Shown here one piece after another: positions 1 through 11,515 of a DNA stretch of 64,000 nucleotides. How positions within the stretch are numbered: the first letter of the stretch is position 1; each line of letters opens with the position of its first letter. The DNA is taken from positions 55,905,849-55,969,848 of the forward strand of contig CP136062.1 in NCBI GenBank assembly GCA_032622095.1, in the 5' to 3' direction. A program made the translations under genes and the position numbers. The DNA comes from Siphonodentalium dalli (lineage: Eukaryota; Mollusca; Scaphopoda; Gadilida; Siphonodentaliidae). A model generated the notes under the pieces. That model saw only the letters and a program-made list of their open reading frames with translations. It was not told where the DNA came from and did no database searches.

Positions 1-31
1 GATATCAGTTGGTTATAACTAAGCCTGCAAA

Positions 32-441
32 TAGCGTGTCTGTCATTTACAGAATGAGGTTCCCAGAGGGTGAATTTAGTCACGCTATCCCGCATAGCGG
101 GCTAGCATCACTAAATTCACCCTCTGGGGACCTCATTCTGATTAGGCCCTCAACTGTTATGGTAGATCTAGGATCAGATTGAAGTTCCCCAGTTGAAGTT
201 GATGATGATCACCCATTGGGCACCACGATTATGGATTTTACCTTCCTAGATACTTCCTAGATGGGTAAACGTAACTAAAAACAATGTTAATTGGATAGTA
301 TATATACTTCGCAGAAGATGAGGCCTAAGCAGAATGAGGTCCACATATGGTGAATTTAGTGATGCTAGCCCGCTATGCGGGATAGCGTCACTAAATTCAC
401 CCTCTGTGGACCTCATTCTGCAAATGACAGACACGCTGTCT
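32..441. repeat. Inverted-repeat (fold-back) element with hairpin arms
   Basis: Two copies of a roughly 91-bp near-palindrome (about 51-141 and 332-422) begin with CAGAATGAGGT and end with ACCTCATTCTG. They lie in opposite orientation. The outer flank GCGTGTCTGTCATTT on the left recurs as its reverse complement right of the second copy, so the arms extend to about 130 bp around a loop of about 160 bp. There is no coding capacity. It reads as a non-autonomous fold-back/MITE-like element; the superfamily is not identified. Confidence 0.7.
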
Positions 442-512
442 GTAGCTAGACTGTTCACAACCACAACCCACTCGCTCAGCTAACAGTTTAACCACGTGGA
501 TCTCGATACGTA

Positions 513-560
513 TTAACCCTTTCAGTGCCAAGTCAGATTTTTGTATCAACCCATATTTCC
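513..560 (+). repeat. Solitary end of a TTAA-flanked MITE
   Basis: TTAACCCTTTCAGTGCCA followed by GATTTTTGTATCAACCCATAT closely matches the left end of the MITE at 26766. No matching right end was found nearby, so this looks like a remnant. Confidence 0.5.
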
Positions 561-1404
561 TTGATCATTTTTCCAATTTATTGATTATAATAATGTGATA
601 CATCGATGGAAAGAGCTCAACCCACCCCTGCGTCCAATTTTTTTCCGTTTTCGGCAGTTTTTTACGACCATTTTTTTTACACCCACCCCCCCCCCCCCTT
701 GAACACTAAAACAGATATTTGCGGGGGGAATTAACTATAAACAGCTGTATATGGATTTCTGTGCATACTATTTGTCATGGATGTTAACATTGACATGTAA
801 ATAGGAACGAGTCATTTTGATGCCATTCGGCCAAAACAACATAGCTGCCAGTGGCCATCTTGGATTTCAAAATTTGCCTGCAGTCAGTTTAGCAGTTAGA
901 ATTACATTATTTCTCTTATTCTAAGGTGTTTAAGCCAAACTCGTTGAAAAAACAGTCAACAGACTTGCAGGGGAAAAAAATTTGAGTTGCTGACAAAATT
1001 GTTTGTTGGTCCCATCGACCACCCACCCACCCCGCCATACGTGCGGAAATAACCCCCCCCCCTGATATATTGAGAAATATTGTAATAACGGCGGTGTCGG
1101 TTACAGCTAACCGACCATACACGTCGTTATGTATGCAAACACCATCGTCGCCATTATTAAATCATTTTAAGAGAGACATATGCTTGAATGTTTCAAATAC
1201 TGGCTTTTTCTATAACTGCTAGGAATTGCCAAATACTGCGCAATTTATAACATTAGAAAAATAATGGTACTTTTTCTTAACAGCAACAATTTGACCTAAC
1301 GGCGTTATATTAATTCAGCAGGGCCCACTGGCATAATAGCAAATTATCAGGACCACTTAACCATGGGTGTGGCCGGTGGCAGTCACGTATCACTGTTGCG
1401 ATGT
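561..1404. other. Non-coding host DNA
   Basis: AT-rich sequence with C homopolymers near 685 and 1053. I see no gene. Confidence 0.5.
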
Positions 1405-1760
1405 CATAAATTATTTATTTATTTATTGATCTCCACGTATGGAGAATGACTTAAAATATTTACAAATCAGACAACGTGAAAATATTACATTATGCAAGGG
1501 TTACATCTAATAACAAATACATGCATAAAAAAACAACAAACAATAAATAAATAAATATAACAACGCTATAACCAGAAAATCATATGTCACAGGCATACGG
1601 GTATTCGACAGATCGATGTTTTTTATTGTCCCAGACATATCTCGCAAGTATGTGGTCGTAGTTATATAGAGTAGAAGAATGTTTAGTTATGTCTGAGTAA
1701 TTAGAAGGGACAGCGTATCGAAGTCCGTGATGGTGTCAGAGCTTCGAGGACGCATTAGAA
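1405..1760 (-). repeat. Probable 3' end of a LINE-like retroposon (minus strand)
   Basis: Read on the minus strand, this stretch ends with a short hairpin (TCTCCATACGTGGAGA) followed at once by an (AATA)n tail, seen as TTATTTATTTATTTATT at about 1408-1424. Hairpin plus short-repeat tail is a common 3' end for animal LINEs. No reverse transcriptase motif is readable in the degraded upstream part, so the family is open. Confidence 0.4.
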
Positions 1761-2285
1761 CATAGGCCGTGTACGAATGAGTCTACACGCAATGAGAAGA
1801 AATATGGCAGCGTCCAGAAGTAAGTCTTGCAGGCAATCCAAGAACTTCTCGGTGAGTGTTTGAAGCATGCTACCAAGAAAAGTGTCGCTCTGTTTTAACC
1901 CACACCAAGTGTTAAAACAGTTGTTGTGGAAATTAGGTGAGCAATACACGCCAACACAACTATCACTTCGATCGTTCATGTGTGATCTTCAATTTAGGTA
2001 TGAATGCGAGAGATACCACACAAACTGTAACATGAATTATGAATTCGATAACCAGTGGCTGAGACATCGAGTTGCCTTAAAAATAAAATAATAGTGCATT
2101 GAAAACCAGATTTTTCAGGCACAAAGGACACCCCGAGCATAACAATGACTGGACGACAAACAAAATAAATCAATTACCCGATACCCGAGCGACAGAGATT
2201 TATACAATATTTATACAATTTCAGTACACGGATCATTTTTTATTTTCCAATCATTCCCCGAGAACGTCAATATATACTGGTTTGC

Positions 2286-2752
2286 TTAAAGGTACTCAAT
2301 CCCATCAGACGCTCCTAAATTATTATTTCTTTGGCTTCGGGGGGGGGGTAAAATATATTTGATTCGAGTCGAGGAACCTACCCATCAACGCTCAGAGTGA
2401 TCAGATATCGATTTTTAAAGTTTGTTATTTGTATTATTTGTGACCCACAACACGTCGTCAAAAGGATGGTATCGGTCAAAATTGCGAATGAAGATGGATA
2501 ACTCTAAAATCAAGTGGTTATTATTACCACTTGATTTTAGAATTATCCATCTTCATCCGCAATTTGTCCGTTTTACCACGTGTTTCTGGGCCAATTATTA
2601 GAACACATCTCGAGAAATAGCAAACTTCAAAAATCAATATCTGATCACTCTGAGCTTTGATGAGTGGGTTCCTCGATTCGAGTCAAATATGTTTTACCCC
2701 GAAGCCAAAGAAATATAATTTAGGAGCGTCTGATCGGATTGAGTAACTTTAA
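2286..2752. repeat. Long palindromic fold-back element (family A)
   Basis: The sequence is one long inverted repeat centred near 2520. The left arm starts TTAAAGGTACTCAATC, and the right arm ends GATTGAGTAACTTTAA. Both arms contain the GGAGCGTCTGAT, TTTGGCTTCGG and TTCGAGTC blocks in mirrored order. The centre (AAATCAAGTGG / CCACTTGATTT) is nearly loop-free. Related copies lie at 20525-20960, 21010-21120 and 53915-54095. Ends in TTAA could mean a TTAA target site. Confidence 0.75.
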
Positions 2753-3317
2753 CAATATCACAACTTTTTTCAGCCCGAAACGTCAATTAAGTACAATATT
2801 TACAGTTGCAATGTGGTTAAATTTACTAATTATATTGTTTTGGTAAATTAAGACTGTGAAATATTTAAAACTGCATGCACATAGAGTTTGGAACTTCGAT
2901 TATGCAAACATTAAATATGTCACTGCATGGTGATAGGTCTAGGCAGACTCCTAGTACATGTAAATTTGGCATTACATTGCACCATAGTAAGGCAACAGTG
3001 CGCAACACACATATTATGGCATCTTAAATGTCGTCCGTGACACCGACCATGAGATAGCTTTAGATTGATACAACTTCGCCCATTAAACATAACACGCCAT
3101 ACTTCTGTGTGCCTGATGGGGTTGTATTATACATTAATCAGCCAGCTATGTTGTTTTTCCAAACAATGTCCGTCAAACATATCACGGTGATTTAGTCAAT
3201 TTCCAACGAGACACGAAGCGTGCAATACCAAATACAGCATGTATAATAATCGTGTATAATAATTAATAATCTGTAGTATGAAGAGTTTTATCAACATATT
3301 GTAGACAGGGGCGTGAC
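2753..3317. other. Non-coding host DNA
   Basis: AT-rich spacer. I see no gene or clear repeat. Confidence 0.4.
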
Positions 3318-3490
3318 GACAGGGGCGGGGTGTCTAAATATAGAGCCCGGGACAGGGGCAGGGTGTCTAAATATAGAGCCCGGGACATGACAAGAAATTT
3401 ACTGTTTTTTGTTGGCGCGTACACAAACAAATACTTTGTCCGCACGAACAAGTACTCCGATCGCATGAACAACTACTTCGTGCGCACGAA
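3318..3490 (+). repeat. Two short tandem repeats
   Basis: A unit of about 35 bp (ACAGGGGC, GGGTGTCTAAATATAGAGCC) occurs twice at 3318-3386. At about 3425-3490 a 21-bp unit with pattern ACAAnTACTnnGnnCGCAnGA occurs three times with substitutions. Confidence 0.6.
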
Positions 3491-3707
3491 AAAAAAAAAA
3501 ACAATTAATCCCATTAATAATTTCATTGTCATATCCCGGGCTTCATATACAAATAAAACGAGTAGCTTTTTTTCTCTACTTGTTTGTGTGTGTGTGTGAG
3601 ATTGGAAATTTCCAACTGTTTGAAAGATTGATGTACCATTTACCAGCCCAAAGGCGGTGCAGTTATAGATTTGAAGGTGGACCCCACGGGAAGCCTAAAC
3701 CCACGTC

Positions 3708-3713
3708 GCTGTG
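3708..3713 (+). repeat. Left target-site duplication (GCTGTG)
   Basis: GCTGTG directly precedes the left Polinton terminus AGAAGAATAG. The same 6 bp directly follow the right terminus at 19908-19913. Six base pairs is the usual Polinton duplication length. Confidence 0.9.
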
Positions 3714-4835
3714 AGAAGAATAGCCGTCTCGTTGGTGTCACATCTAAAAATAGAATTTGTGGGTCTAAAATTGGTTGTACTAAAATATTCCCAAAATATC
3801 AAAAACCCAAAAATTATTTTTCCAAAAAAAAAATTCAAAACTTCCAAAATTTATTTTTTCCAAAAAATTTCAAAACTTCCAAAAAATTTCAAAACCCCAA
3901 AATTTCAAAAGAAAAAATTTCAAAACCCTCAAAATTATTTCTCCAAAAAAAGTTTAAATAAAAAATTTATAACGAGTTTTCGGTTTCTGATAATCTCGAT
4001 ATTAAAATGTCGAATGTTAAATTATTTGCGCGTAATATCTTTCGTTATTTTTTTTGTTCAAATATTTTTCATGAAATTATTAATCGATGTTTATAAAATA
4101 GCTTTATTGGACATTGTGACCATCGATATGAATGCATACATTCCAGTGTTTTATCGGACGCAGTTCATATAATTGTCATACCTGAAAATAGACACCATTA
4201 CTTTTACATAAATAATAAAGAGCGTTTATTCTTTACACTCTCTCTACCCCAGATGAAGTTATTGAGTATATGACAGGTGTGTATTATCGTGAATTATTGG
4301 AAGTATTGAGATGTACTATGTTGAATCACTAACGGTCGAAAATTGTAATGTGAAATTACAACCCTCCAGAATGAATTGTCATATTCGCTGTACACGCAAT
4401 CACACACGCGACATTGGTGGTAACAATGTGTCTTTCACACCTTTGCTTTACCAAATGAATTATATTATTTCCTCGGTCACAGTTATATGCTATTCAGAAA
4501 ACATATCGATTTAATGTCTGAACAAACGGGTTAGTATCAATTAAGGTTGATAAACTGTGTCATTCACACGATAATTAGTTAGCCAAAACATGCATACATA
4601 TTACGTCAGGTCGTGAGACACTCAATTATAGAAATTGCTTTGATGACATTGTTATAACAACATTACGTAATAACCCCTTATCACTCCATTCACACTTACG
4701 ACCATTTTGTATGCCGAAAACTCCAGGTAGCACCGATGATGTAACATTATATCACTGCTATTGTACCAATGATAGGTTCAGACATGTTCGATGTTTAGAA
4801 ATAGATATTAACAATTGTTAAATGTGCAGGTGTTC
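3714..4835 (+). repeat. Polinton left terminal inverted repeat
   Basis: The segment is the inverse of 18808-19907. The outer part is almost identical: a 67-residue frame at 4311-4514 differs from its right-hand counterpart by one residue. The inner part carries more substitutions and a small indel near 4800-4822. The terminus is AGAAGAATAG, with the AG start usual for Polintons. Open frames inside look like by-products of the repeat and are not annotated as genes. Confidence 0.93.
3790..3960 (+). repeat. A-rich low-complexity tract inside the left TIR
   Basis: Degenerate reiterations of TTTCAAAA, TTCCAAAAAA and CCCAAAAATT run for about 170 bp. The same tract occurs inverted at about 19665-19835. 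It has strong purine/pyrimidine strand bias and no coding signal. Confidence 0.7.
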
Positions 4836-4998
4836 TCAGCGGGGGGAACACAGGGTTACGTAATAATAACCAGTTAAACAACTAATGTTGCCTCGCCCGT
4901 ACAAAACCAATTATCGGCCTATTCATACATTACGTTCATATATATAATCTTATATAATGTTACGTCATCCGTGCTTGCATATGTTCGGGATTTTATGG
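4836..4998 (+). other. Spacer between left TIR and polymerase promoter
   Basis: AT-rich DNA with no gene. It leads into the TATA box upstream of the polymerase. Confidence 0.5.
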
Positions 4999-5008
4999 TA
5001 TAAAAATA
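4999..5008 (+). promoter_or_regulatory. Probable TATA box of the polymerase gene
   Basis: TATAAAAATA lies 71 bp before the polymerase ATG at 5079. A transcription start about 30 bp downstream would give a 5' leader of roughly 45-50 nt. Confidence 0.55.
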
Positions 5009-5078
5009 TAGATTACTAAGCTGTATTCCATATAGTGAATATACGCCGTTGTAATCACTACTCAGGACTTGTCGAAAA

Positions 5079-8000
5079 ATGGCTGAAGAAATAATGACAC
5101 CTCTGACAGTGGATGAAATTTATGAAATAGAATGTATTCTGCAAGACATCGAAGAATACGACAAGGCTATCGTAGCTTATCAACTGGATGAAGATATTAT
5201 TGAAGCATCTACGCTTTGTTCAGGAGATGACCCATGGCCGAACCAAATCGGATACGGAGAACATGATGCGCCTAAAAATGATGTTAACAACTCACAACCC
5301 GGTACAGCTGGACCATCAGGATTACAAAACCGAGAAGACGAACAGACACCTCATCAAGATGAAGCCGTAAAATCAGACAATCAAACAGCCGACAGTTCTG
5401 ATATTCAAATAACCGGATATAGCATTCGCAAAAGGAGTGAACGAACCTTCGGAAACAATTTGGCAACACAGAGAACATATGAGATCAAATTAGATGAAAT
5501 TTACAAAGAGAAAAAGTTAATCGACATATACAGGAATCTACATTCAATGTTCGAGGACACTATTCAAAGAGCTCGTGGAAATTTGGCTGACAATGATCTT
5601 GGCAGAGTTATCATTCACCATGAGAGTTTGGACAACCCTATAGTAGTTCCGTTACAAACGTTGCAAACGTTAAATGCTAACACTGTGATTGACAGAATCG
5701 AACTCGTTTTGAACAGCAACCAAACACTGACTGTTAATCAAAGTTTCCGCATAGATATAGGCACCATCGAGTTACCTAAAGGCGGAGCACGGAGGAAGAT
5801 AACGGCTTTACATGATGAAAGTGACAATCTAAGAAATAAAACATCGATCGTTACGATTGAAAATACCGACAATATGTGTATGGCTCGGGCTATCGCCACA
5901 TGTTGGTGTAAATTAAATATTTGCAGTCCTGATGAATGGCTAGAAATAACACAGAATAGAGGAACCAGAAATAATTTACAACTCATCATGGAATACAGAA
6001 AAGTACCGATCAATTATTACAAAAATGTGCAGCACAAAAAACGTACTGAACAAGGAAAATTAGCCAAAGCAATTAGTGTCATCGCAGGTGTATCAACAGA
6101 CAGACCAGCCAGTTTAGCAGATCTAAAAGCATTCGAGGACACTCTGAATTTGACAATACTAGTCGTCAGTGCTAGACTGGGTAATAAATTCATTACCAGC
6201 GCGCCTACAGACGGTATAGAAAGACCCGTGATATATTTATATCTCACTGCTAATGAACATTTCCACGCTATACAATCCATAACGGGATTCTTTAGCGATG
6301 TATATTTCTGTGTGCATTGTTTAAAACATTATTCACACAAAGGAAAGCATTATTGTGAACACACCTGTTTCGTGTGTAAAAGTGATAAATGTGAACAAAG
6401 TGAAAACAAAGAACATTGTTCAGATTGTAATATGACGTGTATGTCTCATCAATGTTTCGTGCGTCATAAAGCAAAACCTATTAATCAAGCTTCGAAAGAA
6501 ACGACAGCTCCTTGCGAAAAATGGTGGAAATGCTTGGACTGTACAAAAGTCATGGAGAGAGGGAAAAGATGTCCGAATCAACACGTGTGCGGAGAAACAT
6601 TTTGTAGATCGTGTGACAAATACACAATGGGAGCACACGAATGCTATGTAAGGGCCATACCTCCCGTTACTGATGATGAAAGAGCTAAATTCTGTTTCTT
6701 CGACTTCGAAACCATTCAACATGATATATTGGAATGTTCTGAAGGATATGCACCTTTACATACAAAGGGTTGCCAGGAGTGTAAAGAGGATCATATATGC
6801 AAGAAATGTGCTAAGTGTCAGGTGAGTCTTAACCTAATTGTAATATATATATATGTAACACATTACAGTCGAAATCACGATAACGTAACGCTCTTTATTA
6901 AAGGCGCGCATAAGTAGAGACGCTCTTTCATTTTTTAAAAATTATATTAGATTATCGCTGAACGCTCTTTAGCTGTTATCTCGCGTGTGCGGTTACCATA
7001 TAACAATAACATACTTGAATTCGACCAAAGTTAAGGGGTCTCAATATTAAAATTCAACTGAGTCACAGATGTTAAATCGAGTAATTAACTTTTTTAATTC
7101 TTGACACATTGAAAATGTGTAACATATTTTTTTGTGAAAAGAGATTTGTAATTGTTATATAGTAAACTAACGTAATATATAATTGTTTTAACTTTATTGA
7201 ACTTGATAGCTGCGTGTTTGAATCGACAATTATACAGGCTATATGTCGGATCATGAGATACATTTTTTAATATTGACACGTAGATTGGAACGAGTAATTT
7301 TTAGGATCAACCAACAAACAATAGTAATACGTCAACGCTCTTTATTAACGTTGAACCTATACCAAAACATTTTTTTTTTTTAAATAATTATCTGAACAAA
7401 GTGTAGACGTTTTATTTTGGTTTTTTTATTATCGATAAAGCTAGAGGTTAAAACGTTCAATTATTACTTTTCAGAACTGTTTAAAAACATGGTGCGGAAA
7501 AGTCCAGCATACACCGAACTTCCTCGTCGCCCAAACAGCTTGCTACGAATGCATGCATGAATCGTTGGAAGTGAAACCGAACTGTAGAAATTGCGGACCT
7601 CTATGTGATGCGTGTATCGACAGTGATGCGAAGAAGAAGAAGAAGAAGAGTGACCGAAATTTATGTTCGGATACATGCGGACTCCGAGAGGTTATATTTA
7701 GCGGTCCTGATACCGGTGAAAAGTTTGGAAAATGGTTATTCTCGGAACAACACAAGGGATTCATAGCACTGGCTCACAACTTCAAGGGTTACGATGGATA
7801 TTTTCTCATGGAATATCTCATTGATCAATCATTGAGACCCAAAGTTATATATAATGGATCCAAATTGATGTACCTATACGTGGAAAAAGATCTTCATATC
7901 AAAGTACTGGACAGTCTCAGCTTTCTACCAATGAAGTTGGCACTGTTACCGAAAACTTTCGGTCTGGATGGCGAGAAAAAAGGATGGTTCCCGCACTTTT

Positions 8001-10303
8001 TCAATAAATCAGCCAACCAGAATTATGAAGGACCCTATCCGGATGCCAAATATTACGGCGCTGATTATATGAGTGTGGCTGAACGAAAAGACTTCACGAA
8101 ATGGCACGCTGCTCAAACAAATGCAGTTTTCATCTTCAAGAAAGAATTATCGGATTATTGTCGTAGTGATGTCAATATTTTGAGACAAGCTTGCATAAAA
8201 TTCAGAACCCACATCATGAATGCGACTGGAAATATACAACCCGTAATTGACGAGTTTTCTGGCGATATGAAGTTCAAACTGGTTGGTGCTGTTGATCCAT
8301 TCCAATACGTTACAATCGCATCGGTATGTATGGGTATATTCAGAACGAAATTCGTCGACGAGGAATGGAGAGTGCGTCTAAGTACCGAACGGAAAACGTG
8401 GCTTCCAGCTAAATGTAAAGATGGAACTTTGTCTATTTTATACAAAGGTGAATGGGTTCAAGAAACAAAACTTGAAGATGAACTCGGCGTACAAATTCGT
8501 GAGAAAGAATTTCTCAAATCCCAGATAGCTCGAATCCCCAAGACATCATATAAAGATCAATACAGCAAAAGTTCGATTCAATGGCTGGAATGGATGATGT
8601 TCAAAGACAAAGTTCACATAACTCACGCATTGAACGGCCGTGAAAAGAAACTCGATGATGCAAAGTACAGATTGGATGGCTATTGCGAAGAATTAAACAC
8701 GGCATTCGAATTTCACGGATGTCAATTCCATGGATGTGAACTTTGTCTGAGTCACGATAGAGACGTAGTCAAGAATCCGATAACCAACCAGACACCTAAT
8801 GAATTATACGGACTCACACAGAAAAAGAAGAAGTTTATAGAAAGTCGAGGTATGAAATATGTGTGCATTTGGGAACACGAGTTCGTCGCTGCTCGACAGA
8901 CTAATCCGGAGCTTCGTGACTTCATCGCTAGCTTAGACATTGTTGACCGGCTAGAGCCTAGAGACAGTTTCTTCGGCGGCAGAACGAATGCAACTAAATT
9001 ACACTACAAAACTGCCGTTGGTGAGAAAATACACTATTTTGACTTCACGTCGCTGTATCCAAGTGTGCTCAAATACTCTCGCTACCCGATTGGACACCCG
9101 AAAATCATTTTGGGCGATGACATTACCGAGCTTAAGGATTACTTCGGAATAGCGCAAGTCAAGATTTTACCACCTAATGGACTCTATCACCCCGTATTAC
9201 CGTATCGATCCGAAGGTAAACTGAAGTTTCCACTGTGTAGGACTTGTGCTGATAATGAAAATCAACGACCTTGCACGTGTACGTGCCAACAGAGAGCTAT
9301 TACCGGTGTTTGGTGTATTCCTGAACTGGAGACAGCTGTCAAAGTGGGATACAAGATTCTCAAAATATATGAAATATACCATTGGACCGAAACGTCAGAC
9401 TATAGCCAACAAAATGGATTATTCACGGAATATATAAACACATTCTTAAAGTTCAAGCAGCAGGCTAGCGGTCCTCCGGATTGGATAAAATCTAACGAAG
9501 ACATGGATAAATACATCACAGCGTATAAAGACAACGAAGGTATATTACTGGACAGAGAAAGCATCGAAAAGAATCCAGGACTGAGGCAAATCAGTAAGCT
9601 CATGCTCAACTCATTTTGGGGGAAGCTAGGCCAAAACCAGAATTTCAAACAGACCGAGTATTTCCATGAATCGGAACAAGACAATCTATTCCAGCTCATT
9701 TCAAATCCAATAAAACAAATGGAAAATTTTCATGTCATAACTGATGACATTCTTCAAATGGAGTGGACCTATCGAAAAGACTGTGTGCCTTGTGGAGCAG
9801 CGAATAACATATATTTGGCCACATTCACGACGTGCCACGCTCGATTAATGCTATATGAAGTTATTCATTCCTTGGACAGAAGAGTATTATATTACGACAC
9901 GGATAGTTGTGTATTTAGCAGCACTGAGGATCAAATTAATCCCCCACTGGGCGACTATTTGGGACAACTGACCAGCGAGCTAGATCCTGATGAATACATC
10001 GAAGAATTTGTTTCTGGAGGCCCCAAGAATTACGCTTATCGAACAAATAAAGCTAAAGAGACGTGTAAAGTTCGGGGGTTCTCTTTGAACTTTGAAAATT
10101 CACAGTTCATCAATTTCCAGACGATTAAAGAGCTGTTAGAATCTGGAAGCACAGTGCCCATCACCACAACCAATCCAAGGAAAATATGCAGATCGAAAGG
10201 AAAAAGAAAAATATATAACAGATCTGAGGACAAACAGTACCGAGTTGTTTATACCAAACGCAGACGATTGGATAACATGGATACACTGCCATGTGGATAT
10301 TGA
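5079..10303 (+). CDS. polB: Polinton protein-primed DNA polymerase B, two exons
   Basis: Exons 5079-6821 and 7475-10303 join in phase 0 (donor CAG/GTGAGT, acceptor TTTTCAG) and give about 1523 residues. The acidic N-terminus is followed by an OTU-protease-like segment (D264, C267 in DNMCMARAI; HFH at 394-396) and a Cys/His-rich zinc-binding stretch (about 410-530). The 3'-5' exonuclease motifs are DFE (542-544, ExoI), N683/D688 (ExoII) and Y809/D813 (ExoIII). Polymerase motifs are DFTSLYPS from D1104 (A), K1289 with NSFWG (B) and YYDTDS at 1387-1392 (C). The product replicates the linear element, with priming presumably by a protein linked to the TIR ends. ExoI is in exon 1 and all later motifs are in exon 2, so splicing is needed for a working enzyme. 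It is the leftmost gene, is open throughout, and no frame break was seen. The OTU assignment is by motif only. Confidence 0.95.
6822..7474 (+). other. Intron of the polymerase gene
   Basis: The 653-bp intron has a consensus donor (CAG/GTGAGT) and a pyrimidine-rich acceptor (TATTACTTTTCAG). It lies in phase 0, so both flanking frames join exactly. The AT-rich interior holds four copies of ACGCTCTTT, at about 6888, 6920, 6962 and 7335, a motif also present in the TIRs. Confidence 0.85.
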
Positions 10304-10515
10304 ACGAGGTACGTAATATATATAATTTAATCGTCTATATTTGATCAAGGTTGTAATGAGAGTGTAAACATTCGATCGATGGTAGTTATCGGATTATACT
10401 AAGACTTGTTCAAACACGTTCGATGTTAGATAACATCGAGCGTGTATGAACACGTATTACTATAAACGTATGGCCGTCATTGGTCAATTTATCCAAGGTG
10501 TCCATTTTTTCGATC
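10304..10515 (+). other. Spacer between polymerase and regulatory cassette
   Basis: About 200 bp downstream of the polymerase stop with no gene. It contains AACACGTTCGATGTTAGA and an approximate mirrored copy (about 10410-10455), a possible small hairpin. Confidence 0.4.
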
Positions 10516-10522
10516 TATAAAA
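10516..10522 (+). promoter_or_regulatory. Probable TATA box of the PC4/TBP cassette
   Basis: TATAAAA lies about 75 bp before a donor-like site (ACAG/GTTAGT, intron from 10593). Together they suggest a short non-coding first exon at about 10545-10592. Confidence 0.5.
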
Positions 10523-10694
10523 TGCTACCCGATCCAGTTCACAATTACAAATTCGGTAGTCCTATACTGTGCGTGTGAAATATTCTATACAGGTTAGTTA
10601 TGAATTAGTTGTTTTTTTTCTATCATTACATTTTTACCTCCTGTACAATCTCATTTTGGTTTATACTTAAACCAAAAACAACTATGTTTTTTTT

Positions 10695-11255
10695 TTATTT
10701 TCTCAACGAAGAGTCACCATAATTCCAGATTATTCCGAATGACCAGATTAATTCATTCTCTAATTCTGAAATATATTTCGATTTACTTGTAGAAATGTAA
10801 TCCAAAATCACGCCGCTGTTAAGTATTTGTTCAATCGTGAACAGTGTACACGGTTCACGGAGAATGATATATCCGTGAATTATTGTCACTTCTTCAAAAC
10901 TTCTCTGATTGAAAACCCAGTCTCGGTATTCTGCAAATCTCACAAAGTTATCTCCAATAAGTTCACGAATGTCATGTATTTTGTTTTTAGGAACGCCTCT
11001 AAATACCCAGCGATTTGAAAACATTTGATTCAATATATCTTGTAAGAAATCAGTTTCAAATTCAGACCTAGCAATCAAAGATTTCAATCGTTGTACAGGA
11101 AAATATCCTTCATCTATATTCTTCAGTATTATTTTAATTTCTCTTATAAACCAATTGTGTAGTAGTTGTTTTTTTATTTCTGGATTTATAGTTGACATTT
11201 CAATTAGCTGATTGTATATTTTCTCCAGTATTTCTGCGGGTAGTATTCTCTCCAT
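10695..11255 (-). CDS. F-box-like protein of the Polinton (hypothetical)
   Basis: The 186-residue product starts at the ATG at 11255. The reading frame stays open upstream only because it runs through a low-complexity Pro/Ala/Gly repeat, so the internal ATG is preferred. Residues 4-17 (ILPAEILEKIYNQL) match the start of an F-box (LPxEIxxxI...L), followed by a helical segment. The rest is mixed alpha/beta with a conserved-looking WVF...VP centre that I do not recognise. F-box proteins recruit substrates to SCF ubiquitin ligases, and large DNA viruses use them against host factors. That role here is inference. The gene lies antisense in the leader intron of the PC4-like gene. No RNA evidence is available. 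Confidence 0.6.
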   Translation of the reverse strand: MERILPAEILEKIYNQLIEMSTINPEIKKQLLHNWFIREIKIILKNIDEGYFPVQRLKSLIARSEFETDFLQDILNQMFSNRWVFRGVPKNKIHDIRELIGDNFVRFAEYRDWVFNQRSFEEVTIIHGYIILREPCTLFTIEQILNSGVILDYISTSKSKYISELENELIWSFGIIWNYGDSSLRK

Positions 11256-11289
11256 AATGAACTGACTCAATGACTCAATTTTCTTATTC

Positions 11290-11515
11290 TTATTGAGTAT
11301 GCGGGCGGGGCGGGCCTCCCCTCCCCCCAGGGCGGGGCGGGGCTCCCCCTCCCCAGGGCGGGCGGGGGCGGGCGGGCGGGCGGGCCTCCCCTCCCCAGGG
11401 CGGGCGGGGCGGGCGGGGCGGGCGGGCGGGCCTCCCCTCCCCAGGGCGGGCGGGGCGGGCGGGGGCGGGCCTCCCCTCCCCAGGGCGGGGCGGGCGGGGG
11501 CGGGCCTCCCCCCAC
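11290..11515 (+). repeat. GC-rich minisatellite with quadruplex-forming potential
   Basis: About 225 bp consist almost only of GGGCGGGC, GGGGCGGG and CCTCCCCTCCCCAG blocks repeated with a period of roughly 35-45 bp. Runs of three to five G at short spacing on the plus strand give many G-quadruplex possibilities. The composition contrasts sharply with the AT-rich element. Because few stops occur, several long Pro/Ala/Gly open frames cross it on both strands; these are artefacts. Confidence 0.9.

Noticed and set aside
3671-4172. Lys/Phe-rich frames (96 and 153 residues) in the left TIR
   Set aside because: These are translation of the A-rich low-complexity tract.
4311-4514. 67-residue frame conserved in both TIRs
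   Set aside because: Both copies are conserved because they lie in the inverted repeat. No domain, no promoter, and no sign of codon-level selection.
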